DNA from: Stachybotrys elegans
Lineage: Eukaryota > Ascomycota > Sordariomycetes > Hypocreales > Stachybotryaceae
Direction: 5' to 3'
Assembly (NCBI GenBank): GCA_020746835.1
Contig: JAGPNK010000024.1
Coordinates: 1-64,000, forward strand
DNA: 64,000 nucleotides
In this document: one piece after another, positions 45,512 through 56,563 of the stretch
How positions within the stretch are numbered: the stretch's first letter is position 1
How the letters are laid out: every line of letters starts with the position of its first letter
The notes under the pieces: model-generated
The model's input: the letters and a program-made list of their open reading frames with translations, nothing else
Told to the model about the DNA's origin: nothing
The model's database searches: none
Position numbers and translations under genes: made by a program

Positions 45512-46659
45512 ATGTGGTTCCCCAAGTTGTTGACAGGCCTCATGGCCCTGTCCGGTCTGGTTTCTGCCGAGGACCACCAGCTCGTGAAGCGCGCTTCTCT
45601 GACCCAGGTGCAAAACTTTGGAAGCAACCCATCGGGGATCAAGATGTTCATCTACGTCCCTGCCAGGCTGCAGGCCAACCCTCCTGTCGTCCTGGTTCTC
45701 CATGCCTGTGCCTGGACCGCTAGCTCATTTTTTGGAACAACTCGATACGGAGCACTGGCTGACCAGCATGGCTTCGTCCTCATCTTTGGCCAGACGCCCA
45801 CTGATGGTGCATGCTGGGATGTTTCGTCGACCCAGACGCTGACTCACGACGGTGGAAGCGACAGCACGGGGCTGGCCAACATGGTCAGGTACGCGCTGCG
45901 ACAGTACAACGGCGACGCCAGCAGGGTCTACGTGACGGGAGAGTCTTCTGGCGCCATGATGACGGTACGTGTTTTGCCCCTTCGAGTCCAGTCCGTTACT
46001 GACACGGGTGTTAGCAAGTTATGGCTGCCGTCTACCCCGATATGTTCGCCGCCGCCTCCGAGTTCAGCGGCGAGCCCGCGGGATGCTTCTACACGGGGAC
46101 GGTCCGGGGTTGGAACAGCCAGTGCGCAGGCGGCCAAGTCCACAAGACGGCCGCGGAATGGGCAGCCCAAGTCCGAGCCATGTACCCCGGCTACAGCGGC
46201 CAGTACCCAAGAATGCAGGTCTACCACGGCGACGTCGACACCACCCTCAACATTGCCAGCTACAACGAGTCGATCAAGGAGTGGTCCGGCCTTCACGGCT
46301 ATTCTGGCACCCCAAGCAGATCACTCAGCAACACACCCGGGCCACGATTGACCAAGTACATCTACGGAGATCGCCTGCAAGGCATCTGGGGTAGCGGGAT
46401 CGGCCACGTCGTGCCCACCAACGAGACGGAAGCCTTGACGTGGTTCGGCATCATTGGAGGCAGCTCGGCTCAGCCCACGACGAGACTGCCAACGCAGACC
46501 AGCCTGGCCACAACTTCGCGACCTACGTCGACCTCGGCACCTGGCAACTGCGCCGCGAAATGGGGACAGTGCGGTGGTCAAGGATATACTGGCCCGACGT
46601 GCTGTGAGTCGGGGAGTACCTGTCAAGCCCAGAACCAATGGTACTCGCAGTGCATATAG
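45512..46659 (+). CDS. CE1 acetylxylan/feruloyl-type esterase with C-terminal CBM1
   Basis: Secreted serine esterase of the PHB-depolymerase-like CE1 group, expected to remove acetyl (or feruloyl) esters from xylan. Two exons (45512-45964, 46015-46659) give 365 aa; the splice falls just after the nucleophile, joining GESSGAMMT to QVMAAVYPD. The start [20 protein letters not shown] is a signal peptide, followed by a KR site near residue 27. The triad is Ser145 (GESSG), Asp226 (YHGDVDTT) and His282 (GIGHVVP). A Thr/Ser/Pro linker precedes CBM1 ([20 protein letters not shown]...WYSQCI). VTG-x-SSGAMMT is the hallmark of fungal CE1 acetylxylan esterases, favouring that activity over feruloyl esterase. 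Confidence 0.9.
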
Positions 46660-46782
46660 GCGTCTGGCTGCTGGGATGGCGGACTGTGTGCGTCTACAGG
46701 ATGGTCGACTAGAATCTCCAAATGAATTGACATTGCTACTACGCTGTAAACATGGCCCCTCGTATATCATACACTCATCATC

Positions 46783-48156
46783 TCATTTATCCCACGACTC
46801 CACGGCAGCCTCAATGATGGGACGCAGGATCTTCCTGCCGGCATCTTGGCGCTCGTGGACCCAGATCATCTGCCTCCTGCCCAGCTCGTCGGCGCGGTGC
46901 CACCTCTTGGCGTTGAGCGTCTTGTCGTTGTCGATGGCGCTCGACACCACCTCGAACAGGCTGTCGGCCTGGTCCTCGTTGATGCGGACGTCGCAGCGCA
47001 CGACGAGGACAATCTCGCGAATCTTGCGCTTCTTGCCGCGCCCGTCCTTGACCTTGTACTTGTTGAGCGCGACGCTGATGTCGGCGCCGACCTGAGCGGT
47101 CCAGGCGGCCTCGATGGCGAACCAGTCGAAGAGCTCGCCGAACTCGGTCTTTTCCACCTGCTGCTCAAACGAGTAGGGGATGGACGAGAAGCCGAGGCTG
47201 ACGGTCGGGGTGCGCGGCGAGGGCGTGTCGACCAGGTCTCCCTTCCAATCTCTCCGCAGCAGGTCGCGGAGCCCGAGATGGCCGAGGTCCTTCTTGGCGT
47301 CGCCGAGGGTGTCGCTGAGGTCCTTCATGCGCTCATCCAGCCTCGACCGGCGCCAGTTGCTTCGCCTGAGAACTCGATCCGACGTCTTGCGGTCCTCGTC
47401 GGTCCCGCTCTTGAGGCCGCCGGAATCGATGGCAATGGTGCCGAGGATGAGCTCAAGCAGTTCGTGGGGCATGTGATATTCCTCAGGGAGGTCCTCGAGC
47501 TCGTCGAGCATCTGTCGCGCCACGATGGTGGTGCAGCTGGCGACCTTTTCGAAGATGCGGGGCTTGGCATCTGGCGCGACGCCCTTATCGGTGTGGTGGT
47601 CGAAGATGCTGATGATTTTGGCGTCCCTCCACTTGCGCAGCGGCGAAGGGTGGTCGACGAGGACGATGCCCTTGACGCGCGTCGAGAGCGTCTCGGGGTC
47701 TTCTGGGAGCTCATCGATGGTGAGGAGGTCCATGTGGCCGGAGCTCATCTGGGAGTTGTGCAGGGCGAGCTTGTTTTCGGGACGGAGGTCGAGGGCATCG
47801 GTCGGGGTCTGCAGGAGGGCAACGGCCTTGAGGGGATCCGACGAGTTGAGGGTGGCGTGCTGGAGATGGTATGCCCAGGTGAGGGCGGCCGTCATGGAGT
47901 CGAGGTCGCCGCCTTCGTTGCCCTGGACAATGATCCATTCCGACGACTTGCCGGCCTGCCAGTCGATGAGGAACTGACGCTTCGTCTCGCGAGACCACTC
48001 GCTGAAGTGGCCGACGCCCGTCTCGAGCGGCCGGCGCGAGGAGCGCGTCGAGTCTGGCTTGACCATGACGCGCTGGGCGTCTTGCGGCGAGGCGACCAGG
48101 GAGGCAGCGCAGCCCGTCAGCGAGGCAGCGAGGGCGAGGGCCGTGAGGATTTGCAT
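46783..48156 (-). CDS. DHH-family phosphoesterase (exopolyphosphatase PPX1-like) with signal peptide
   Basis: Metal-dependent phosphoesterase related to yeast exopolyphosphatase, which releases phosphate from polyphosphate. Single exon, 457 aa from the ATG at 48,156; MQILTALALAASLTGCAASLVA looks like a secretion signal. Motif I is GNEGGDLDS (Asn80, Asp84, Asp86), where most PPX enzymes read GNE-x-x-D-x-DS; motif II is VLVDHPSP; motif III is SIFDHH (Asp186-His187-His188). The C-terminal DHHA2 domain begins near FGELFDWFAIEAAWTAQVGAD. The catalytic motifs look intact, though Pro follows the motif II His, where Asn is usual. It sits between the CE1 and GH35 wall-enzyme genes. A vacuolar or extracellular location is inferred from the signal only. 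Confidence 0.83.
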   Translation of the reverse strand: MQILTALALAASLTGCAASLVASPQDAQRVMVKPDSTRSSRRPLETGVGHFSEWSRETKRQFLIDWQAGKSSEWIIVQGNEGGDLDSMTAALTWAYHLQHATLNSSDPLKAVALLQTPTDALDLRPENKLALHNSQMSSGHMDLLTIDELPEDPETLSTRVKGIVLVDHPSPLRKWRDAKIISIFDHHTDKGVAPDAKPRIFEKVASCTTIVARQMLDELEDLPEEYHMPHELLELILGTIAIDSGGLKSGTDEDRKTSDRVLRRSNWRRSRLDERMKDLSDTLGDAKKDLGHLGLRDLLRRDWKGDLVDTPSPRTPTVSLGFSSIPYSFEQQVEKTEFGELFDWFAIEAAWTAQVGADISVALNKYKVKDGRGKKRKIREIVLVVRCDVRINEDQADSLFEVVSSAIDNDKTLNAKRWHRADELGRRQMIWVHERQDAGRKILRPIIEAAVESWDK

Positions 48157-48799
48157 GTCGTTGATGCACAATCGCGTTTTTGTGTTGTCGTTTTTGATGT
48201 TTTGGTGAAAAGGAAGAAAGTAAAGGCAGGAGCTGAACTGCGCTGCCCAAATCAAGCTTTTGCCAGCTGCAGCAATTGGAAACGCCCCAGTTTAGCTCTG
48301 ACGTCGGCGCAAAGTCAAATCCACCCCCAATTCGCTGCACCCAGTTAGGCTCAGACACTCCCGAAGCGACCAAGACCCACTATGCAGATTCAGATTCATC
48401 CTTAAATTTAGGCCCACCATCTCATTACAGGGGACTGTGCCCTGTAACCATCCGCCATCCCATCTCAGGCAGCGTCCGCGCTGTGAACTTGATGCGAACC
48501 TCGACCCTCCTCGCCACATCGTTATGCGGTGGCGATCCCATCTGGTATGCAACATCCTTCCAGCTTGTACTGTTGGATGGTCATGTCGAGCAACGGCGTC
48601 TAGGCAGATCCGTCTCTAATCCCTCATAGATCACCAAGCCTATGAAAAGAAAAGGAAACGCCCACGTTTCTGCATATAGCACGACAAGTGCGCAGTAGGG
48701 AGAGGGAAAAGCGAATCAACAAGCGCCTACGGGTTTGTCTGACTATCTGACATGATCAGCCTAAACTACAGGCTGAATCGCCGAGCTTAGGGCTAAGGA
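48157..48799. other. Intergenic region
   Basis: 643 bp between two minus-strand genes: the DHH gene promoter and the GH35 3' flank. Nothing specific seen. Confidence 0.45.
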
Positions 48800-50903
48800 C
48801 TACGAGCAGTTGTTGCAGTCTGGATCCGCGTTGTTCCTCCAAGTCCTCCTCGACACACCTCGAGCCACTCGGGACGATGTTCCCGGCTCCAGCTCCAGCA
48901 CCAGTACCACATTCTCGGATCCTTCGTTCAAGTAGGCGCCCGGGACAAACAGCTCTTGCTGAGGACCGACAGTCCAGTATCTGCCTAGGTTATGGCCATT
49001 CACAAACACCAGCCCCTTGACGCCCCCGGGGAGCTGGAGGAACGTGTCGGCAGCGAGACCCGAGTTGGACGAGGTGAAAGTGCCCCGGTACCATACCGGC
49101 GGACTGTTGGCCGGCACGACCTTTGTACCGCTTGTGACGCTGGGCGCCGAGTCAAGCGGAAAGTTGTAGTGGTTCCATCCCGTCAACCTGGTGCCTCCGA
49201 CAGTCACATCGCCATAAATGCCCTTGGTCTGGTCCGAGAAACCATTATCTGCACGACCCAAGTTCTCAACCAGCAGCCACAGCTTGTCGCCTTGTCTGAG
49301 AGTCACGCTGACAGTCGCAGGGTTCCTGTAGATGCCGTCAATGACACCCCTCTTGGCCCCGTTGACGTAAACAATGACCCTGTCGCGGGGTGCGCCGCTG
49401 CCGGGCACGACATTTCCCGAGTAGCTACCCGTAGCGACGTGCTCGTAGAGAATGTACCCAAATACCTGGCCCGTAGCTTCCATCACCAAGGGGGAGCTGG
49501 AGGTGCGTGGCGATGGCAGCGAGTCAAACATGCCCACCACGGGCGTCAGGGTGAAGTCCGGCACGGACTGGAGACTTGGGATGGACGGCACGGCCGGGAT
49601 GTTGCGCACAAACTTGGAGATGGAGTTGCGGAAGGCCGTGTAAATCTGGGCCGGGCGGCCCGTCTCGTCCAGAGGGGCGCCATAGTCGTAGCTTGTCGTC
49701 ATGGGAGATCTCGGCGAGTTGTCGCCGGCCCCGTTGCCGAAGTTGAAGCTGGTCCCGCCGTGGAACATGAAGATGCTGAAGTGGTTCCCGCCGGACAGGA
49801 TCCATTCCAGCTCGCTGGCTCTCCCATTCATGCCGTTGGTGTCTCCGTCATAGGTGGAGTGGCCGTTTCGCGGGCCCCATGTGTCGAACCATCGAATCCA
49901 GTACTCGCCGTTCATCAGAGGGCCCAGGCTGCTCTGGTCTGTAATGACCTGGTCCCGCAGCGAGAAGCCGGTACGGGAGTCGGTGCCGTCCACCACCGAC
50001 AGTGCGCCTGGAACTTGGCCGCTGCGCAGCGCGCCCGCCTGTGCTCCGTCGTTTGTGTACAGCTTCATGTTTGGGAAGTGCGTCTTGAGAATATCCGCCA
50101 AGGCGCCCGTGTAGGCCTTGTCGTTGCCTACATATCCGTACTCGTTCTCTATCTGGACCATCAGAATAGGACCGCCGTTGGTGATGAGGTAAGGCCTGAG
50201 TTGCTCCCCGACCTTGGCCAGATACGCCGAGGTGGCGTTGAGAAACGGGGCATTGTTTGAGCGGATTCTCATCCCGGATATCTGGGACAGCCAGCCGGGC
50301 AGACCTCCCCAGTCGCGCTCCGCGCAAACATACGGACCAGGGCGTAGAATGGCCTTGAGTCCTGCCTTCTGGACTTCCTGATGCCATGCCACAATGTCGT
50401 TGTTGCCGGTAAAGTCAAACTTTCCCGGATACTTCTCAATTTCCTGCCAGTACAAGTAGGAGAAGATGGTGTTTAGGCCCATCGACTTGGCCATCTGCAA
50501 CCGGTGTGCCCAGTAGGCTCTGGGTACTCGCTGCGGATCGATCTGACCGCCCACGATCTGGTACGCTTGGCCATTGACGTAGAAAGTCGTTCGGTCCCAC
50601 GAGAAGGTTCCAGTGCCACTGGGAACTGGTCCGCTGCTTGTAGACGTAGTCGCAACTGCTGTCGACCGTTGCGAAGTAGTGATGGTTGCGGATCCTGTCA
50701 CTGTGTAAGTATGGCCCCTCAAGCCCAGATACAAACTCACCGGCCAGACATTGCGAGTACCACTCGTTCTGGTAGACACAAACGGCGCCAGAAACGCACG
50801 TCGTCGGTCCAGTCCAGTCTCGACCACCGCACTGCGCCCAGAGGGGCTGCTGTGCCAGGGCGCGTCCAGCCAGAAGCACAACAAAGCCAGTTAAGATCGT
50901 CAT
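48800..50903 (-). CDS. GH35 beta-galactosidase with N-terminal CBM1
   Basis: Secreted retaining exo-beta-galactosidase that removes terminal galactose from side chains such as those of xyloglucan or pectin. Two exons (50903-50741, 50700-48800) give 687 aa; the intron separates the CBM1 from the linker. Signal peptide [17 protein letters not shown], then CBM1 ([18 protein letters not shown]...WYSQCL, about residues 20-53) and a Ser/Thr linker to about 85. The GH35 barrel shows [14 protein letters not shown], the acid/base Glu241 in QIENEYG and the nucleophile Glu320 in [14 protein letters not shown]. At about 600 residues the catalytic part is shorter than the roughly 1,000-residue LacA-type fungal enzymes. 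CBM1 on GH35 is rare to my knowledge. Confidence 0.9.
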
Positions 50904-51483
50904 ATTCGGTTCCCGCGTTATGGTAAAGTTCCGATACCATGCCAGAACCTGGCGCTCATTCCTTGGCAGCCGACGGGATTAAGGCTTTTGTAGGCGCGTG
51001 TGCTGGCTGCGAGGCCGGTCACACGCAGGTTGATCAGCCCGTCGGATGAATACTGGCCTCGAATCGGAGAAGAGCGAGGCGCGGCAAATTGCTCCGCCGA
51101 TATTCAACGCGGGGTCATCGTCGTTGGTGGTGGTTTGCCACGAATAGGATACATTGCCTATCCTTTTTGAGAGATCCGTGCTGGAAGCGGGCATCTTGTG
51201 ATCTATGACGGAGCATACCTTCAGCTTGATTCGGCACTTGAAGTGCAATATAATCTACCCCTCCTGTTTGTAGCTGTCATTAACATCGTATACCTCGTGT
51301 CTGTAGCCCTGACAACTCTTGTTCGAGTAAAATGCGCCGGTAGGAGTCCGTCGAATTCTCCGCCAATAACAAGTCAATCGACAATTCCTCCACGAAGCTC
51401 ACACACGAGGGTTATATATCACTAGGCTCGGGTGTACGAAGAGTTAAAGCTGACTGTATTCTCTAGCATGTCGTGTCATCTGG
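50904..51483. other. Intergenic region, promoter of GH35
   Basis: 580 bp upstream of GH35 and downstream of the GH131-like gene, both minus strand. No convincing core promoter element was seen. Confidence 0.45.
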
Positions 51484-52512
51484 CTACCTTCTCCTTCGCC
51501 TCTGGCTCTGGTTGCATGATGGAGACAGGCTGATGCAGTCCCCAGTGCTATCTTCCTCGAAGATACCGCCGTAGAGGACCCCTTCGTTGATACCGCTTGG
51601 CTGGAAGCCTTCCTTGGTAATGTCGCCAGTGGACCCGGTCGGCTTCTTCAGCAAGCCGAAGTGGAATTGGCCCTGACCGCTGACGTCGTTGGGCAGAGCT
51701 TCGGTAACGGCTTCCAGTGCCGCCGCGCCCTGAGAGTAGAATACTTGTGTAGTCCTAGCAGAGTCAGCATCATGCATCACAGATTTTGTAAGGTTGAACC
51801 TACAGGCCTTCAAAGTCCAGCTTGAGGGCAAAGTTATGAATGACATCGTCGGTGAATGGCGTGGTGAAGAGCAATTGCCCGTCATTGATGTTGCCGAACA
51901 GCTGGAGAGTGTCCGGGTCGGCCGTGTTACCGCCCAGGATCGTGCCAGTCTTGAGGGCAAACTGGTTGGTGCTGAAGTCGGCGCTCTCCAGGAACACGAG
52001 CTGGTACTCGTGCGAGAGGTTCAGTGGCCGCAGGGAATCCTTGGCCAGACTGAAATGCAGCGTCTTGATGCCAATTGTGGAATCGTCGGAGCCGCTGTTT
52101 GAGACGGCCATGAGCTCGGCTCGTCGGAAGCCCGTCTGGACATTGTCTGCCGAGGGAGCGAAAATGGAGTCGTCGTTGATGGTCAAGACCAGCGGGACCG
52201 TGTTGACATCGAACTAATTCGTTAGCAAGTGGACGTGGGGAGGGTGCAATGGGACGTACGAGGGTAGATTCTGGCGACAATTCGAGAATCTCGCTGAAAA
52301 CCAGATCTGCGAAATTGTTAGGACGAACGCCTCCAATGGGTAGGCAGCTACCAACCTTTGCCCTTGACGAAATCAGAATTGAAGACGTCGTTGGGCGCAT
52401 CGAAATCGGCCAGGGCAAAGTCCTGGGGCACTCGAGCGTCGAATTGCAGCGGGCATTTCTGCGCCGCTGCATGTGCTGCCAGCAGCAGGGAGGTGAAGCG
52501 AAACAAAGACAT
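51484..52512 (-). CDS. Secreted GH131-like beta-glucanase
   Basis: GH131 enzymes cut beta-1,3/1,4/1,6-glucans. Four exons (52512-52356, 52306-52260, 52213-51804, 51754-51484) give 294 aa, the normal size. The three introns have GTTGGT, GTACGT and GTAGGT donors and two GCTAAC/CTAAC branch sites. Signal peptide MSLFRFTSLLLAAHAAA, then KCPLQFDARVP. The core GFRRAELMAVSNSGSDDST and RPLNLSHEYQLVFLESADF matches my memory of the GH131 catalytic domain; Glu101 and Glu137 sit close to the catalytic pair Glu99/Glu139 reported for the Podospora enzyme. No CBM1; the C-terminus ends in a basic run. Family assignment is by motif recall, not alignment. Confidence 0.78.
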
Positions 52513-53202
52513 ATTGGATGAAACGGATGCGTTGAAAGAATACAATATCAGCCAGCAACTCTGCAGCGGGCATGCGCTCGGCATAAATACGTCTCGTCAA
52601 CCCGTCCCATCTCGCTTCAGCAGAACCCCTTGGCGCACTTGTGGAAAGTTCCGACATTGGTAACCCGACTGTCGGGGCCTGGACCACTCTACCTGAGGCC
52701 TAGGAGACGGAACCTGAAGTTCCTGAGCCCCTGAACCGCCTAGCCTGCGTGATCGACATGTGCTACACCAACGCACCAAGCCAGTCCGAAAGAGGCCTTC
52801 AGGGGTGGAAGCTCTGAACCATTCACGCCAGCACGGGCGTTAACGAGGGCCCGGATCGCGCGGAGGAAACAGCCTCGGAACTTTGCGAGGGCGAGGACAT
52901 GTCTGAACTGTTTGGCCATTGTCTGCGGGCTCCATCGTCCGATCAATGGACATGCAATCACCACTCCGGAACGCGGCCCGCTAGTGCTTAGGCATTTGAT
53001 GCAAATGCGGAGGATGGCATTCTCCAGATGTCGGGTCCCCGGATCTTCTGCCGCCTTTCCAGCACTTTGCATCTACTTACCTTGTTTGGCATGTAAATCA
53101 CTTCCCACGGTACCCCAGTTCCGTCGTTTATGGGGAAACATTTTCAACCAACCCCCAAGAAAGCAAGTCGTGAGCAGGGATATTCATACTACGGTTGTAG
53201 AA
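52513..53202. other. Intergenic region
   Basis: 690 bp: the GH131-like promoter and the 3' flank of the Zn2Cys6 gene. A minus frame of 110 codons here has no recognisable feature. Confidence 0.45.
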
Positions 53203-54894
53203 TTATATATTCGGCAGCCCCTCGAACTTTGGTCCGATCGCAAGATCTATGCTATGCTTGGTCGTTTCCCACCCAGGCGTGGCACCGGATCGGTACTTGG
53301 TGCAGGTAAGCTCTGCTGTTCCGCCCGTCTCGTCTAGTGACAAGGCGATTTTGACGTTGTGGAACCTGGATTCTTCAGGCACGAGGGCTTCACTTGGGCC
53401 AGTGTCGCTCACCATCCCGCTCCCGCCGAAGCCCGAAGCTGTGTTGTTGGGGTCTTCCAATGACATGATCTTGCACGCGATCTGGTAGAGGATTGGCCCG
53501 GTGGCTATCCCCTCGTTATGCCGGGCGCCGCGAAGAAGCCTGATTGCCTGTCGCCGCAGACGAGGTACTCGACATTTCATGGCGATGAAGTAGATGGTCG
53601 GATACCCGCCCATCTCGAGGCTAAAGGACCCATCCGCGTCGCATATCTTTGGCTGTCCTGGTTGGAACACGCCATAGCATCCGGACAGCCGCAACGTTTC
53701 TATAACCTGGGAGAGCATGGCAGCAAAGTCCGGCGTGAATGCATCGTATGCAATCTCCCTGCCCGATAGGCACTGTCCAAGAACGATGCCCGCCATGATA
53801 TGATACGACCGCAGCATGCGACTCTTGATTAGCTCCATGGCCGTTGGGTTCGCGAGGGTAGTTCTCATGGATTCGTGGAACATGTCCTTCCAGGTTGACA
53901 GCTGCACTCTCAAGTTCGTTTGTCGTCGGACGAGATCTGGGGGTACAGAAGTCTTTTCCAGCCCTATCTGCTCGGCCTGGCCTTGCAGTTCGAACACGGA
54001 TGTCCACAGGTGCTCAAGCGCGTCTTTTGCACTGTCCAACGTAGGAAACGTGTCGTTGCTTCTGAGCACGGGGATGGGTCCGGGAAGCGAGGGAATCCCG
54101 TACAAGGTCTGCGAGGTCTGGCCTAGCAGGTTGAGGTGCATTGTAATCCTGGAAAATGCGTCTGTGATGAGCTTGTCTATAGGTTGCCGCTGCTTTTGCA
54201 CCTCCTGGAGTAACTCGAGCCCGTAATGATAGTGCTTCGCCACCATGGTCTGCCGCCTGCGCAGCATTTCGATGCAGATGAAGAGAATGCAGGTTACAGC
54301 CGCCACTCTGATGGAATGAGGATCCCTTTGCTTCAGAAGATGGCCTATTTGTTGGATAGCTCTGTTGTAGCTCTGGAGAGACAGCCTATCATCACGCTGC
54401 ACAGCTAGGGGCTCCTTGGCACGGGAACCGCGAAACGACGACCCTATCGCGACGAGGGCGTGGAAAACGACGGGCTCGGAGAGACTGAGCTGAACGAGCA
54501 ACAGGTCCCAGAACTTCGACTTGAACATGCCCGAGATTTTGAGGGACGGGGATCGACAGAAGAACTCAAAGGCTCGCTTCTCCTCGTCGGTCTTGTTGAC
54601 CAACTCGAGCCCCGTGTTATACCGACCCAACGCCGTAGTTCTGTGGTGGTTTGACAGGTCGTTGACATTAATGGGAGCGTGGAACGAGCCGCCTCCCCAA
54701 ACACCGTACCCACTGCATATCCGGCCTGAGTGGGTGCATTTCAAGCAGATGGGGCGGGCTTCATCGCATTTCACGCGCCGGACTCTGATTTCCCCCGTGG
54801 TAAGTGACCTACGCCATGCGTCTTTGAGGAGGGCCACTCACTTGCAGGTCTGGCACCCAGTCTTGACGTGGGAACGCTGGCCTCGAGGGGGCAT
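53203..54894 (-). CDS. Zn2Cys6 transcription factor
   Basis: Nuclear DNA-binding regulator. Two exons (54894-54842, 54784-53203) give 544 aa. The 57-nt intron (donor GTGAGT) interrupts the zinc cluster, and splicing restores C14-x2-C17-x6-C24-x6-C31-x2-C34-x6-C41 exactly (TGCQTCKVRRVKCDEARPIC). The short N-terminus MPPRGQRSHVK supports the ATG at 54,894. The long C-terminal part (FFCRSPSLKISGMFKSKFWD onward) is the fungal-specific regulatory region seen in many C6 proteins of the secondary-metabolism and nutrient type. It is divergent from the aldo/keto reductase with 506 bp between start codons and sits next to the wall-enzyme cluster. Which of these it controls is not shown. Confidence 0.88.
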
Positions 54895-55400
54895 CACGAG
54901 GGAGGGGCACGTTGCGGGTGGAGTGTCCGGTTCTGAAGGAGTCTGTTTCGTCACTCGGCGGAAGAAGCGGTCGGCATTGCAACTGTCCAGGTGAGAAGTT
55001 GATGACGCCGCAAATAATAAGCTCAGCCAGCGGAGATAGCGGACTTTGGTCCCAGGTGGATGCGTCGGGAAAGGAGGACGCTGGTTGGTCCAGCTCAAAC
55101 GAGGGGACCCTGGAGCAATCATCCCTTCTCCTCATCATGCAAGACTAACACCATCCCGCTGCGGGTACATCGGGAATTGAGTTGTGTCATTGGCTGGTGC
55201 GGTGCATTTGACTCTGTCATGGCATCGTGGCCTAGTTTTCTATGGCTGCTTGGAAATACAGAGAGATGGGCTGAGGAGGGACATGGTGTTATAAATACCG
55301 AGTCTTTTCCCAAGATGCAACATTATTTCTCTCGTTCAATACACTCTCACATCTTCTCTCTACCAAAACATCTCCAACAGTCTTCTATTGCCCAATCACA
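54895..55400. promoter_or_regulatory. Shared divergent promoter, Zn2Cys6 factor / aldo-keto reductase
   Basis: 506 bp between two divergent ATGs. TATAAATA at 55,290-55,297 serves the reductase (about 105 bases before its ATG), followed by a pyrimidine-rich leader with TCTCTACCAAAACATCTCC. No palindromic CGG-N-CCG regulator site was picked out with confidence. Confidence 0.5.
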
Positions 55401-56563
55401 ATGTCCCCCCAACTTCGCACTCTTGGCCGTAACGGCCCTCAAGTCAATGCCCTTGGCCTGGGTATCATGAGCATCGGTGGCGTTTACGGAGCCCCCGGCA
55501 CTGATGAGCAGAGATTCGCCCTCCTCAACCGCGCCCACGAGCTGGGCCAGACTTTCTGGGACACCGCCGACATCTATGGCGACACCGAGGAGGTCATTGG
55601 CAAGTGGTTCGCCAAGTTTGGAAAGAGAAAGGACATTTTCCTGGCAACCAAGTTCGGCATTCAGTTGACACCGTCCGGACTCAAGGTTGACTCAAGCCCC
55701 GAGTACGTCAAGGCCTGCTGCAACAAGAGTCTCCAACTCCTGCAGGTCGACCAGATCGACCTCTACTACTGCCACCGCATCGACACAGTAACGCCGATTG
55801 AAAAGACGATCCAAGCCATGGTCGATTTGAAGAAGTGACTATTGCCCTCCCTGCCAAAATGCACCTCTGCTAATCAACCGCGCTACAGTGAGGGCAAGAT
55901 CAAATACATCGGCATCAGCGAGGTTTCCTCCAATACGCTTCGCAGAGCTCATGCTGTGCACCCTATCACTGCCCTGCAGATCGAGTACAGTCCCTTTGCT
56001 CTTGAGATCGAAGACTCCAAGATCGCACTGCTCAATACCTGCCGTGAGCTCGGTATCGCCGTTGTCGCCTACTCACCACTTGTGAGATGCCCTACCATCA
56101 CCTTGATCAAATACGAATGCTAACCCGAACAGGGTCGAGGTATCCTCACCGGTGTCAAGACGTACGAGGACTTTGCGGCAGACGCCTTCCTCTCCACCCT
56201 TCCCCGATACTCCAAGGAGAACTTCGCCGGAGCCCTCAAAATCGTCAGCAAGCTCAAGGAACTGGCAGAAGCAAAGGGATGTACGACTCCGCAGCTCGTC
56301 CTGGCCTGGCTTCTGGCCCAAGGAGACGATGTCATCCCTATCCCAGGCACAAGGAACCCCAAGTACCTGGAAGAGAATTTCAACGCGCAATACGTCACCC
56401 TCTCCGCTTCAGAAGTACAGGAAATCAGAGATGTCATCACCAAGTATGAACCCGTGGGAGACCGCTATGTGTAAGTCACTATTCTCCTGCCAAATGAGCC
56501 CCGCTGACGGAGTGCAGGCACACGCCCGAGAACTGGATGTTTGGAGAGAGCGCCCCTCTGTAG
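55401..56563 (+). CDS. Aldo/keto reductase
   Basis: NADPH-dependent reductase of aldehydes or ketones, cytosolic. Four exons (55401-55834, 55889-56081, 56133-56470, 56518-56563) give 336 aa, normal length. The (beta/alpha)8 tetrad is present: Asp54 and Tyr59 in DTADIYG, Lys84 in LATKFG, His125 in YYCHRID. Coenzyme-binding features [14 protein letters not shown] and AYSPLGRGILTG are intact. All three introns have good donors (GTGACT, GTGAGA, GTAAGT) and each splice joins conserved sequence, for example [14 protein letters not shown]. It resembles the pyridoxine reductase / AKR13-like group. Paired with the divergent Zn2Cys6 gene. Confidence 0.92.

Noticed and set aside
46846..48348. 500-codon plus-strand frame opposite the DHH phosphoesterase
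   Set aside because: Antisense shadow; the same composition effect.
48992..50260. 422-codon plus-strand frame opposite GH35
   Set aside because: Antisense shadow of a gene with intact catalytic motifs.
53203..54837. Zn2Cys6 gene starting at the in-frame ATG at 54,837
   Set aside because: That start lies inside the intron and loses the first two zinc-cluster cysteines; the spliced 54,894 start restores all six with perfect spacing.
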